In this document: in pieces, positions 1-7,013 of the stretch
Numbering within the stretch: position 1 is the first letter of the stretch
Layout of the letters: every line of letters starts with the position of its first letter
Source: Candidatus Omnitrophota bacterium
GTDB taxonomy: Bacteria > Omnitrophota > Gorgyraeia > Duberdicusellales > 4484-171
Reading direction: 5' to 3'
Assembly (NCBI GenBank): GCA_014728785.1
Contig: WJKZ01000135.1
Span: 1-15,976 of the forward strand
DNA: 15,976 nt
The notes under the pieces: model-generated
The model's input: only the letters and a program-made list of their open reading frames with translations
Database searches by the model: none
What the model was told of the DNA's origin: nothing
Position numbers and translations under genes: made by a program

Positions 1-867
1 GTCATGGATTTTAAAATATTCGCCAAACTGGAAGCCAGGGAATTTTTTAAGCCCGCTGCGGTTACGGTAGATAAAGGAATAGTCGATATTCCTTCTTTGC
101 CCGCGGGGTTCTTTTACTATTGTAAGGCCAGAAACCAGGATATAATAATTTTTTTGGGCGAGGCGCAACCCCCATTAGAGTACGCCGAAGAATTTTCGGT
201 CCAGATAATAAATTTTGTAAAAAAATATAAGGCCAGATTTATCTTCACCTTTGCCGCAAAACCCGAGTCGATAGACCATAAAACCGAGTCAAAAGTCATG
301 ATTGCCGCGACTCACCATAATATTCTTAAAGGATTCGCCAGACTGGGAGTTAAAACTTTGGGCAAGGGTCAAATTAGCGGTCTAAACGGCATTGTTTTAG
401 GTGTAGGGAAAAAGAAGGGCTTAAAAGGAGTTTGTTTACTGGCAGAGATACCTTTTTATACTGTACAGATTGAGAACCCGCGGGCTACTGTGGCAGTACT
501 AAGAATAATAGTTAAGTATCTAAATATAAATTTGAACCTTTCTCCGGTTACCGAAAGAGCGAAGTTTATCGAATCAGAAATCGATAAATTAATAAGCTAT
601 CTAAAGGGAGAAGTTTCCCCGCAGGGACCAACTCCCTTAAATGAAGAGGATATAGAGAAGATAAAAAAGGATCTGGCAACTTACACAAAGCTGCCCCAGT
701 CAGCCAGAGCAAAAATAGAAGATCTTTTCGGGCAGGCTCAGAAGGATATAACAAAAGCCAATGAGCTTAAACGGGAATTGGATCATTGGAATGTCTACAA
801 AGAATACGAAGACAAGTTCCTGGACCTTTTCAAAAAAAAGGATAAGGGCGATGAAGGTCCTCATTGA
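1..867 (+). CDS. PAC2-family protein, 5' end cut by the window
   Basis: This is a PAC2-domain protein, the family of proteasome-assembly-chaperone relatives; the bacterial members have no settled function. The family pattern is clear: FFKPAAV near residue 15, then FYYCK, an IIIFLGEAQP stretch, and a later G-I-GLNGIVLG segment followed by LLAEIPFYTVQIENPRA. The first ATG is at position 4, but the reading frame is open to base 1, and the usual N-terminal PAC2 strand and glycine-rich segment that precede the FF-P motif are missing. I therefore read the visible ATG as an internal methionine and the gene as partial. The last 80 or so residues are charged and helical, with coiled-coil character (EEDIEKIKKDL onward, ending in KKKDKGDEG). 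The gene is followed after 67 bases by the epimerase-like gene on the same strand. Family confidence is high; the function is unknown. Confidence 0.85.
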   Translation, partial: VMDFKIFAKLEAREFFKPAAVTVDKGIVDIPSLPAGFFYYCKARNQDIIIFLGEAQPPLEYAEEFSVQIINFVKKYKARFIFTFAAKPESIDHKTESKVMIAATHHNILKGFARLGVKTLGKGQISGLNGIVLGVGKKKGLKGVCLLAEIPFYTVQIENPRATVAVLRIIVKYLNINLNLSPVTERAKFIESEIDKLISYLKGEVSPQGPTPLNEEDIEKIKKDLATYTKLPQSARAKIEDLFGQAQKDITKANELKRELDHWNVYKEYEDKFLDLFKKKDKGDEGPH

Positions 868-934
868 TTTCTCCCCTTAACATCTGCACCTCCTTATAAT
901 ATTGTTTTTTAAAAATGTGAAACTATCCGGAAAA

Positions 935-1606
935 ATGGCAAGAAAAGAAATGTCAGTTGCGAAAATCAGAGAATTGGATAATGTGGCGCGTAAATGGGGC
1001 CTGTCTGAAGATATGCTTATAGAAAACGCCTCAAGTAATATGTGTTCCATAATCGAGAAGCTCGGGCTGGGCAGGAAAGCCCTTGTTGTTTCAGGAAGAG
1101 GAAATAACGGTGCCGACGTTCTGGCCTGTGCCCGTAAACTGGCAAATAAAAAATACAATGTAAGGGTAGCTGTTTTAGAAAGCAAACCTTTGGGTCTTCA
1201 GGCGCAACTGCAGAAAAGTGTTTTGGAAAATATGGGAATAAATATTTTTTCTCTGAATGACGATACGGTTGACCAATTAAACGTTTTTTTAAATAAATCA
1301 GACTTTGTTTTGGAAGGCTTATTAGGAGTGGGGGCAAGGGGCGAGCTTTCTACTCTTATAAAAAAAATAGTATTTGAGTTGAACCGGAGCAAAAAACCCA
1401 TAGTGGCCTGCGATGTTCCCTCGGGCCTTTATCCCGATACAGGTTTGTCTTTAGGAGAGGTTGTAAAGGCCTCTTATACTGTTACTTTTCTCGCCCTTAA
1501 AAGAGGTTTTTACCTGAATGAAGGGCCTTCTGCCTGCGGAAAAATTATACTAACCGATATAGGTATATCGTCGGATTTTTTAGAAAAAATTTATAATAAA
1601 AAATAA
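935..1606 (+). CDS. nnrE: NAD(P)H-hydrate epimerase-like protein (YjeF N-terminal domain only)
   Basis: This matches the YjeF N-terminal domain, which in NNRE enzymes interconverts the R and S forms of hydrated NAD(P)H for repair by a dehydratase. Counting from ATG 935, the protein opens with a short KIRELD segment, has a GRGNNGADVLACAR nucleotide loop near residues 54-67, a GVGARGEL segment and a CDVPSGL motif whose Asp160 is the expected catalytic acid. Its length of 223 residues fits a single-domain enzyme; the C-terminal ADP/ATP-dependent dehydratase domain seen in many bacterial fusions is absent, so that enzyme would lie elsewhere. The loop normally reads GNNGGDG, so the AD-V version is divergent. 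The open frame extends to a TTG at 902, but a TATAAT lies just upstream at 895-900, and ATG 935 (weak GGA upstream) or ATG 950 fits the family N-terminus better. The next gene starts 10 bases after the stop. Confidence 0.82.
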   Translation: MARKEMSVAKIRELDNVARKWGLSEDMLIENASSNMCSIIEKLGLGRKALVVSGRGNNGADVLACARKLANKKYNVRVAVLESKPLGLQAQLQKSVLENMGINIFSLNDDTVDQLNVFLNKSDFVLEGLLGVGARGELSTLIKKIVFELNRSKKPIVACDVPSGLYPDTGLSLGEVVKASYTVTFLALKRGFYLNEGPSACGKIILTDIGISSDFLEKIYNKK

Positions 1607-1616
1607 AGAATTTGAT

Positions 1617-2330
1617 ATGTATGAGCCCAGACTTTACCGGGATATCGCAAAAGAAGGGTTCAGTCTGGAAATAGCGTATAAAGAGAGTGATATATTAATT
1701 GTTTCCTCGGCAGAAATTGAGTACAAAGAAGCCTATAATTTGTTAATTAAGTATTATGGAATTGTCGAAAAATACGCTAAAGACAGGCCGGATTTCCTGA
1801 ATTCTCTTTCTCCCTTAAAAGAAGACTCCCGGGCTTCTTCTATAGCAAAAGATATGATTTTTTATTCCGGCCTGGCAGGTACTGGTCCTTTTTCCGCCGT
1901 AGCCGGGGCCATATCCTTTTATGTAGGCAGAGAATTGCTTTCCTCGGTAGATGAAATAATCCTTGAGAACGGCGGAGATATATTTATTAAAACAAAAAAA
2001 GCCAGGCGTATAGGTGTATATCTGGGAGAAAATTCTTCCTTCCCTCAATTGGGGTTAGAAATCCAGCCCAGAAACGGAGATTTCGGCATAGCTTCTTCTT
2101 CTTCGCTTTTAGGTCACAGTTTAGGTTTCGGACAGGCGGAGCTGGTAACAGTCATAGGAAAGAATTCTATGGTAGCCGATGCTTTTGCTACCGCTTTTTC
2201 CAATAAAGTGAAAGACGACCGCAGTGTCGATTTTGTGCTTAAAGAAGCCAGGAAGAATGATTATCTCGACGGGCTTATGATAGTTTTCAAGGGGCAGCTT
2301 TATATCTGGGGGGATATTGCTCTCGCTTGA
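1617..2330 (+). CDS. UPF0280 family protein (ApbE-like fold)
   Basis: This is a UPF0280/COG2122 protein, a family related to the flavin transferase ApbE but without an established reaction. The signature is the central block GPFSAVAGAISFYVGREL (about residues 91-108), followed by ENGGDIFI; the N-GGD feature is also the nucleotide and metal-binding element of ApbE proteins. A serine-rich segment (ASSSSLLGHS) and a VADAFATAFSNKV segment follow, both usual in the family. The 237 residues match the normal full length, and no signal peptide or membrane segment is seen, so a cytoplasmic location is expected. The start is ATG 1617, 10 bases after the epimerase stop, with only a weak purine stretch as a ribosome site. 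The gene ends convergently, 30 bases from the stop of the minus-strand hydrolase. Family confidence is high; the function is unknown. Confidence 0.86.
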   Translation: MYEPRLYRDIAKEGFSLEIAYKESDILIVSSAEIEYKEAYNLLIKYYGIVEKYAKDRPDFLNSLSPLKEDSRASSIAKDMIFYSGLAGTGPFSAVAGAISFYVGRELLSSVDEIILENGGDIFIKTKKARRIGVYLGENSSFPQLGLEIQPRNGDFGIASSSSLLGHSLGFGQAELVTVIGKNSMVADAFATAFSNKVKDDRSVDFVLKEARKNDYLDGLMIVFKGQLYIWGDIALA

Positions 2331-2360
2331 GAATTGATCCGGTCTTAATATTTCGGCTTA

Positions 2361-3128
2361 TTAAACTTTTAGCCGGGAAAAATCCTCAGGATAAATAACT
2401 TTTTTCTCTACACTTTCCAATTCTTTTTTTATTTTTTTCATCTCCCCTTTTTCTAAAAGCAGAAAATGCAAAGGAATCAGTTTTGTTTTTTTCTCTTTTT
2501 CCAGAAAGTTTTTTAACTGCAGGGAAGATGTATGCATATTATATAAGGAGGGATGACTGTTGAAATAATAAGAAGATGCGGTACAGTCATGGATAAGATA
2601 GTCCAGAGGCATAAGTTTTTTTATTACAGACGGGATAAAAGATGTGTCTGAGCTGTAGAATAAATTTTTTCTTGGCAGTTTTATATAGATACCAAAAGAA
2701 TCTTTTATATGCCGGTTTCTTACAGCTTTCATTTTTACTTCTTTTGTCTTGTAAAAAAAACTTTTGCTGAATACATCTATATAGTGAAGAGCCGGCCGGT
2801 CTCTTTTTACGAGCGAGAATAATTTTGCCGTTTTTTTTATTAGTTTTATGCATGTTTGGTTTGAGAATATATACAGAGGTGATTTATCCAACAGAAACCG
2901 GCAGTGAAGCAGAGAGATTACCCCGTAGATATGATCCGGATGATGGTGGGTGATTATTACTTTATCCAAGCCCTGCCAGCCCAGGTCCGCTTTGAGCAAT
3001 TTTTGATATATAGAACCCGGGCAATCAATTAAAAACTTGTTTTGTCTGTAAGAGAAAACGAATGAAGTATTATCCCGTTTTTTGGTAGGTATACTGGCTG
3101 AGGTACCCAGGAATATCAACTTAGCCAT
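2361..3128 (-). CDS. RNase Z-like metallo-beta-lactamase-fold hydrolase
   Basis: This is a metal-dependent hydrolase of the MBL fold, closest in pattern to the RNase Z/arylsulfatase-like branch. It begins LIFLGTSASIPTKKRDNTS, the usual first strand, and has the metal motif HHHPDH at residues 61-66 (His61, His63, Asp65, His66). Further ligands are seen in RHIKDSFGIY, in SSDTSF, in LIHDCTAS and in a late PLHF. With 255 residues it is shorter than standard RNase Z (about 300), and I do not see the Gly/Pro-rich flexible arm that tRNA 3' processing enzymes use to grip tRNA. It could be a tRNA endonuclease variant or another phosphodiesterase-type hydrolase. The gene starts 33 bases downstream of a tRNA-Leu gene on the same strand, with no promoter visible between them and a poor ribosome site, so it may share the tRNA promoter. 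Confidence 0.82.
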   Translation of the reverse strand: MAKLIFLGTSASIPTKKRDNTSFVFSYRQNKFLIDCPGSIYQKLLKADLGWQGLDKVIITHHHPDHIYGVISLLHCRFLLDKSPLYIFSNQTCIKLIKKTAKLFSLVKRDRPALHYIDVFSKSFFYKTKEVKMKAVRNRHIKDSFGIYIKLPRKNLFYSSDTSFIPSVIKKLMPLDYLIHDCTASSYYFNSHPSLYNMHTSSLQLKNFLEKEKKTKLIPLHFLLLEKGEMKKIKKELESVEKKVIYPEDFSRLKV

Positions 3129-3161
3129 TTATAAAATCGGACAGGATTATGGTAAAAATAA

Positions 3162-3245
3162 TGCGAGGGAGGGGACTTGAACCCCTACGGTATTGCTACC
3201 GTTAGCCCCTCAAGCTAATGCGTCTGCCTATTCCGCCACCCTCGC
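3162..3245 (-). tRNA. tRNA-Leu, anticodon GAG, no encoded CCA
   Basis: Read on the minus strand, bases 3245 to 3162 fold as an 84-nt class II tRNA. The acceptor stem GCGAGGG pairs with CCCTCGC, followed by discriminator A at 3162. The anticodon stem TTAGC/GCTAA encloses the loop TTGAGGG, placing GAG at 3211-3209, which reads leucine codons CUC/CUU. A long variable arm (CGGTA/TACCG) is as expected for tRNA-Leu, and the T arm carries the TTCAAGT loop. The genome does not encode the 3' CCA: the bases after the discriminator are T-T-A. CCA must be added after RNase Z-type trimming. Confidence 0.96.
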
Positions 3246-3271
3246 TTTCTTAACATGTCGTTTAAGACATC

Positions 3272-3300
3272 TATATACCATAGATTTTTGATTTTGGCAA
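3272..3300 (-). promoter_or_regulatory. sigma70-type promoter of the tRNA-Leu gene
   Basis: On the minus strand, TTGCCA (3300-3295) and TATATA (3277-3272) are separated by exactly 17 bases. The predicted start lies near 3265, about 20 bases before the 5' end of the tRNA. It would also serve the downstream hydrolase gene if transcription continues. Confidence 0.65.
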
Positions 3301-3348
3301 CCAACGAGAGGAAACCAGCTCAAAAGGGATTTTACCTCTAATAAAAAG

Positions 3349-4278
3349 TCAATCTTTTCTCTGGTCAAATATATATTTACTTCCGTTAAACTTTTTGGCA
3401 AGGCCTTTTGTTTCTGCAGCCACAGAAGTTACTTGAGCGGTATGGTGAAAATCACGCCGGTCATTACTGGTTATTCCTATAGAAATGCTGGGGAAACTGA
3501 ACCTTCTTATCTGGTTGTCCCTGCTTTTAGTTTCGATGTAGCCTTTTATGCGGTCTTTTTCCTCAAAAAGGTTAGGAGCCATTTTATCAAAAGCCTCTGT
3601 TATCTCTTTGGCTATCTGTTCTGCTTTTTCAGGAGATGTTATTACCACAAAATCATCTCCCCCGATATGGCCTATAAAATCGGTTGTCTCTCCCTTTTTT
3701 TGAATAACGTCTATTAATATACGGGCGGTTTCTTTGATAGCACTGTCACCTTTTTCAAAACCGTAGTAGTCATTAAGCGCTTTAAAATTATCTATATCCA
3801 GATACAGCAGAGCGAATTTTTCGTTTTTATTGATTTTTTCTTCCAGTTCTTTATTAATGGTGACATTACCGGGGAGTCGGCTCAAGGGGTTGGCGTCCAG
3901 ATTTGTACTGGAACGCCTTATAAGCATATGGATACGGGCTATAAGTTCTTGGGGAAGGAAGGGTTTTAACATGTAGTCGTCTGCTCCGGCCTCCAGCCCT
4001 TCTACCTTATCTTCCACCTCTCCTTTCCCGGTTAGCATTAATACGGGCAGGTTTATTAGAAGAGGATTCTTTCTTAGGAATTTACAAATTTGGGGACCTT
4101 CCATATCAGGAAGCATATAATCCAGGACTAAAAGGTTGGGGGGAGATTGTTTTAGTTTTTCCAAAGCCTCATTTCCGGTAGAGGCTGTTTCTACCTCAAA
4201 CTCTGTTGAAAGAGTCGCTTCCAGCAGATCTAAAATGTCCGGATTGTCATCCACTACAAGGATTTTTAATTTACTCAT
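3349..4278 (-). CDS. Response regulator with GGDEF-type output domain (GGDDF variant)
   Basis: The protein has a CheY-like receiver (residues 1-122) joined to a GGDEF-family domain (about 128-305). The receiver is complete: acidic pair Asp10/Asp11, phospho-acceptor Asp53 in LVLDYMLPD, Thr83 in MLTG and Lys105 in MLKPF. In the output domain, LYLDIDNFKALND (158-170) is the usual nucleotide and metal segment, and the signature loop reads GGDDF at 206-210, so the fourth-position Glu is Asp. The Arg of the RxxD inhibitory site is replaced by Glu (ETTD before the loop), so product inhibition by c-di-GMP at that site is not expected. It may be a diguanylate cyclase with altered activity or a c-di-GMP/GTP-binding output. 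The ATG lies 3 bases after the kinase stop, so the two are translationally close and almost certainly partners. There is no DNA-binding domain. Confidence 0.88.
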   Translation of the reverse strand: MSKLKILVVDDNPDILDLLEATLSTEFEVETASTGNEALEKLKQSPPNLLVLDYMLPDMEGPQICKFLRKNPLLINLPVLMLTGKGEVEDKVEGLEAGADDYMLKPFLPQELIARIHMLIRRSSTNLDANPLSRLPGNVTINKELEEKINKNEKFALLYLDIDNFKALNDYYGFEKGDSAIKETARILIDVIQKKGETTDFIGHIGGDDFVVITSPEKAEQIAKEITEAFDKMAPNLFEEKDRIKGYIETKSRDNQIRRFSFPSISIGITSNDRRDFHHTAQVTSVAAETKGLAKKFNGSKYIFDQRKD

Positions 4279-4281
4279 ATA

Positions 4282-5730
4282 TTAAGCTAATTTTAAGGTA
4301 AAATGGAAGGTGGTTCCTTTGCCGAATTCGGATTCTACCCATATTTTTTCTTTATGTGTGTCGATTATTCTTTTAACCAAAGACAAGCCCAAGCCGCTCC
4401 CCCTTATATCCTGGATTTTGGCATTACTTACCCTGAAAAATTCCTGGAAAATTTTCTCCAGATCCTCTTTTTTGATTCCCATTCCGGTATCGGCAACAGA
4501 GATTATAGCATGATTATCATCTTTTTTACACCCCACGGTTATGCTGCCGCCGTTAGGAGTAAATTTGAGAGCGTTATTTATTAAATTTATAAGCACCCTT
4601 TCTATAAGATTTTTATCCATATAAACATTCATCCCTTCAGACACCTTAGCCTCCAGAGTCAGATTTTTCTCCTGGGTTTGAGGAGTCAGAAAGTCACAGA
4701 CATCTTTTATCAGTTTAGATATATCATAAGGAGCAATCTTCACTTCCGTTTTACCCGACTCTATCCTCGATATATCCAGAAGAGTATTTACTATATCCAT
4801 CAGCTTATCTACATTTTCGTCTATCTTAATCAATCTTCTTTTTGCTTCGGGGGAAAGCTTTCCGAATTTTTCATCGACCAGAAGAGAAGAAAAACCCTTT
4901 ACCGAGGTGAGAGGAGTGCGCAGTTCGTGGGATACGCTCGAGATGAAATCAGATTTAGCTTTGTTAACTACTTCTATTTTACGCAAGCTCTTAACGAGTT
5001 CGTTGGTCCTTTCTTTGATTTTTTTCTCTAAATCGTCTTTAGAGTGGTAAAGCTCTTCAAAGAGAGTTATTTTATCCAGGCACTGGCCCAGATACATTGA
5101 GGTTATAAGAAAAGCTTTCTCTTCTGTTTTTTTGATATCAGTGGGGATTAACAACTCGCTTACTATAAATATGGCATGCATATGCTGACTGGTGCGTATC
5201 GGAGTCGCTACCAGATCTCTAAAATATAAATTTCCAAAAATGTGTTTGTACATCTCTGATTCCGGGCTGACCATGCTTACATTTTTAAACAGCTCCTTTT
5301 TAGAACGCAGACCATTTTTTATAGACTGAATTTCCTCTTCGCTGAAACCCTCCTGTATTATTATGTTTAATGTATTGAAATCCAGAATTATCCCTTTGCG
5401 GAAACCAAGGCTGTTTATAAATTTTTTATTAGTCAGAGAAAAGAGCATTTCTTTATCGAGTATGGGTAAAGAAGCTAAAATAAGATTACTGATTAAGGTT
5501 AATTTATCAAATTTATTTTCTATTTCCTGCTGGTATAGTTTCAATTCCATATCGTTTTTTATTATTAACCGGGCTTGCTGGTCCAGGTCGTTTAAAGTTT
5601 TTTCAAGATTAGCTACGGTTTTGTGCAGGCCGCTTATTATCTGCATTTTGTTTAGAGTAAAAAATATAAGAAAAAATATGGTAATAAAAAAAACAAAGAT
5701 AACGATATTCAGAGGCTCTAAAGAAAACAT
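4282..5730 (-). CDS. Membrane-anchored sensor histidine kinase with GAF-like domain
   Basis: This is a class I histidine kinase. Counted from the upstream TTG at 5733, one transmembrane helix spans residues 8-27 (VIFVFFITIFF region) with almost no periplasmic sequence, so sensing is probably cytoplasmic or through a partner. A coiled coil follows (30-80), then a GAF-like domain (about 80-225), a second coiled coil and the HisKA box FISSVSHELRTPL with phospho-acceptor His269. The ATPase domain has the N box NLINNALKFTPNGG, the G1 box DTGMGI and the G2 box GSGLGL, so all catalytic boxes are intact. I chose ATG 5730 over TTG 5733 because GAGAGGG sits directly against the TTG but about 4 bases from the ATG. 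The gene begins 16 bases after the FIST gene stop and ends 3 bases before the response regulator, which fixes a sensor, kinase, regulator order. Confidence 0.93.
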   Translation of the reverse strand: MFSLEPLNIVIFVFFITIFFLIFFTLNKMQIISGLHKTVANLEKTLNDLDQQARLIIKNDMELKLYQQEIENKFDKLTLISNLILASLPILDKEMLFSLTNKKFINSLGFRKGIILDFNTLNIIIQEGFSEEEIQSIKNGLRSKKELFKNVSMVSPESEMYKHIFGNLYFRDLVATPIRTSQHMHAIFIVSELLIPTDIKKTEEKAFLITSMYLGQCLDKITLFEELYHSKDDLEKKIKERTNELVKSLRKIEVVNKAKSDFISSVSHELRTPLTSVKGFSSLLVDEKFGKLSPEAKRRLIKIDENVDKLMDIVNTLLDISRIESGKTEVKIAPYDISKLIKDVCDFLTPQTQEKNLTLEAKVSEGMNVYMDKNLIERVLINLINNALKFTPNGGSITVGCKKDDNHAIISVADTGMGIKKEDLEKIFQEFFRVSNAKIQDIRGSGLGLSLVKRIIDTHKEKIWVESEFGKGTTFHFTLKLA

Positions 5731-5746
5731 CAACCCTCTCTTTTTG

Positions 5747-6874
5747 CTATTGCCACAGCGACAGTAACATATCAGCCGAGTCTATTTCAAGGTTTAACTT
5801 TTGTTTATTGGAAAAAATAAAATAATCAAAATAGGCGCCGATAATTTTAAAATTTTCCCCAAGATTTTCTTTGATAAGTCTTATTTCCTCTTTTGACTTA
5901 TCCATAAGTATTTTATGCCTTCCCAGTGTATTTGCTATAAATACCAAGCCGCTCTTATGCTTTTTCAGGGGGGCAAGTCTTTCTTCGATACTCTCAAAGA
6001 GGAGATTAGGGTCAAGCAGCATTATATATCCCCTGCTGCCTTCTTTTAATTCCCCCATAGCTATTAAAGAACCGTCTTCCAAGGATTCCCGGATGTTGAC
6101 CAGACGGTAAGAACCATCTTCTTTTATTCCCAGAGGATAGAAGGAGAAGAGATTGTTTTTCTTAAAAGCCGGGAATTTTTCTTCCAGGTATTTTCTATAA
6201 ATATTTACTGCCGGACGGCCGTCTATTTCTTCTACGACACTCCTGTGGTGGGAGATTTTAGTTACAGTGAAAGGTTTACCAAGAGGGTAGTATCCGCCGA
6301 GCTTAAAAGAATTTATTTCTACTCCTCCTATTGCCGTATTCATCATACCTTCATTAACGTAAGCATTGGAAAACTTAAGTTCCCGGTTTGCAAAAGGTGT
6401 GATATAACCCCCTCCCAATAAATTAATATAGTTTCCCATTGCCATGCGTGTTCCGTGTAAATAAGAAAAAGGTTTGAAGTTAGAGGAGATAAAAGAAAGG
6501 AGATAAAATTCGTTCCTGTTCAGTTTGCCCAGCGAAGAATGGAGGTGCGATTCAATTTCTTCAGCATCGCCGCTTTTTAAAAAGCTTTCTTTGAGCGTCA
6601 CTCCTCTTTTATTTATACAAAATACAGCTATACCTTTTTCCGCTATCTTATCTTCATATATGACAAAGGGTACCTGTATTCCCAGAATCTGGTTTGGTTT
6701 CAGAGTAAGATTTATCGTCTGCTGTATGGAGGAAGGCTGATAGTGATGGGTGAAGAGTATAAGGAGATATTTTATCTGCTTGGGAAAGACCAGCTTAATT
6801 TTCAAAGAAACTTCTTTTATTGCTTCTTCGGCGTTTTTCTCGCTGAAAGCAATGGCGAATTCTTGGTTGTCCAT
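5747..6874 (-). CDS. FIST-domain sensory protein
   Basis: This is a stand-alone protein with FIST_N (about residues 25-200) and FIST_C (about 205-355) domains. FIST proteins are sensory modules thought to bind small ligands such as amino acids, usually fused to or beside kinases and c-di-GMP proteins. The clearest family block is the junction GYYPLGKPFTVTKI followed by HRSVVEEIDGRPAVNIYRKYL (about 215-250). Others are NLLGGGYITPF, FSFYPLGI, a late RGYIMLLDP and IGAYFDYFIFSN near the C-terminus. No signal peptide or membrane helix is visible, so the protein should be cytoplasmic. It is the first gene of an operon with the kinase and GGDEF regulator. A good AAGGAG lies at 6903-6898, 23 bases before ATG 6874 and therefore too far away; an in-frame ATT at 6889 is spaced correctly, so the true start is uncertain by five codons. 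Confidence 0.87.
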   Translation of the reverse strand: MDNQEFAIAFSEKNAEEAIKEVSLKIKLVFPKQIKYLLILFTHHYQPSSIQQTINLTLKPNQILGIQVPFVIYEDKIAEKGIAVFCINKRGVTLKESFLKSGDAEEIESHLHSSLGKLNRNEFYLLSFISSNFKPFSYLHGTRMAMGNYINLLGGGYITPFANRELKFSNAYVNEGMMNTAIGGVEINSFKLGGYYPLGKPFTVTKISHHRSVVEEIDGRPAVNIYRKYLEEKFPAFKKNNLFSFYPLGIKEDGSYRLVNIRESLEDGSLIAMGELKEGSRGYIMLLDPNLLFESIEERLAPLKKHKSGLVFIANTLGRHKILMDKSKEEIRLIKENLGENFKIIGAYFDYFIFSNKQKLNLEIDSADMLLSLWQ

Positions 6875-7013
6875 TTGTTGGTTTAGAATTTACCTATCTC
6901 CTTTTTAACTTTTTTCTACAAAATTAAGTTATCATAAAGGTGTGCAAAAATCAATATTTTGTAAGGGGCAAGGCGGCTGTATTCGTAAGATTTATTAGCA
7001 GGCTATGAAACTT

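Noticed and set aside
4..867. ATG at position 4 as the true start of the PAC2 gene
   Set aside because: The frame is open to base 1 and the usual N-terminal PAC2 segment is missing, so the gene most likely begins before the window.
895..900. TATAAT as a promoter for the epimerase gene
   Set aside because: No -35 hexamer occurs at normal spacing (TTAACA at 877-882 is only 12 bases away), and the gene fits an operon with the PAC2 gene.
877..1337. Minus-strand open frames opposite the epimerase gene
   Set aside because: They show no recognisable motifs and lie over a well-supported coding frame; they are shadows.
2352..2378. Hairpin CGGCT/AGCCG between the convergent UPF0280 and hydrolase genes as a terminator
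   Set aside because: The stem is only 5 bp and no T-run follows it on either strand.
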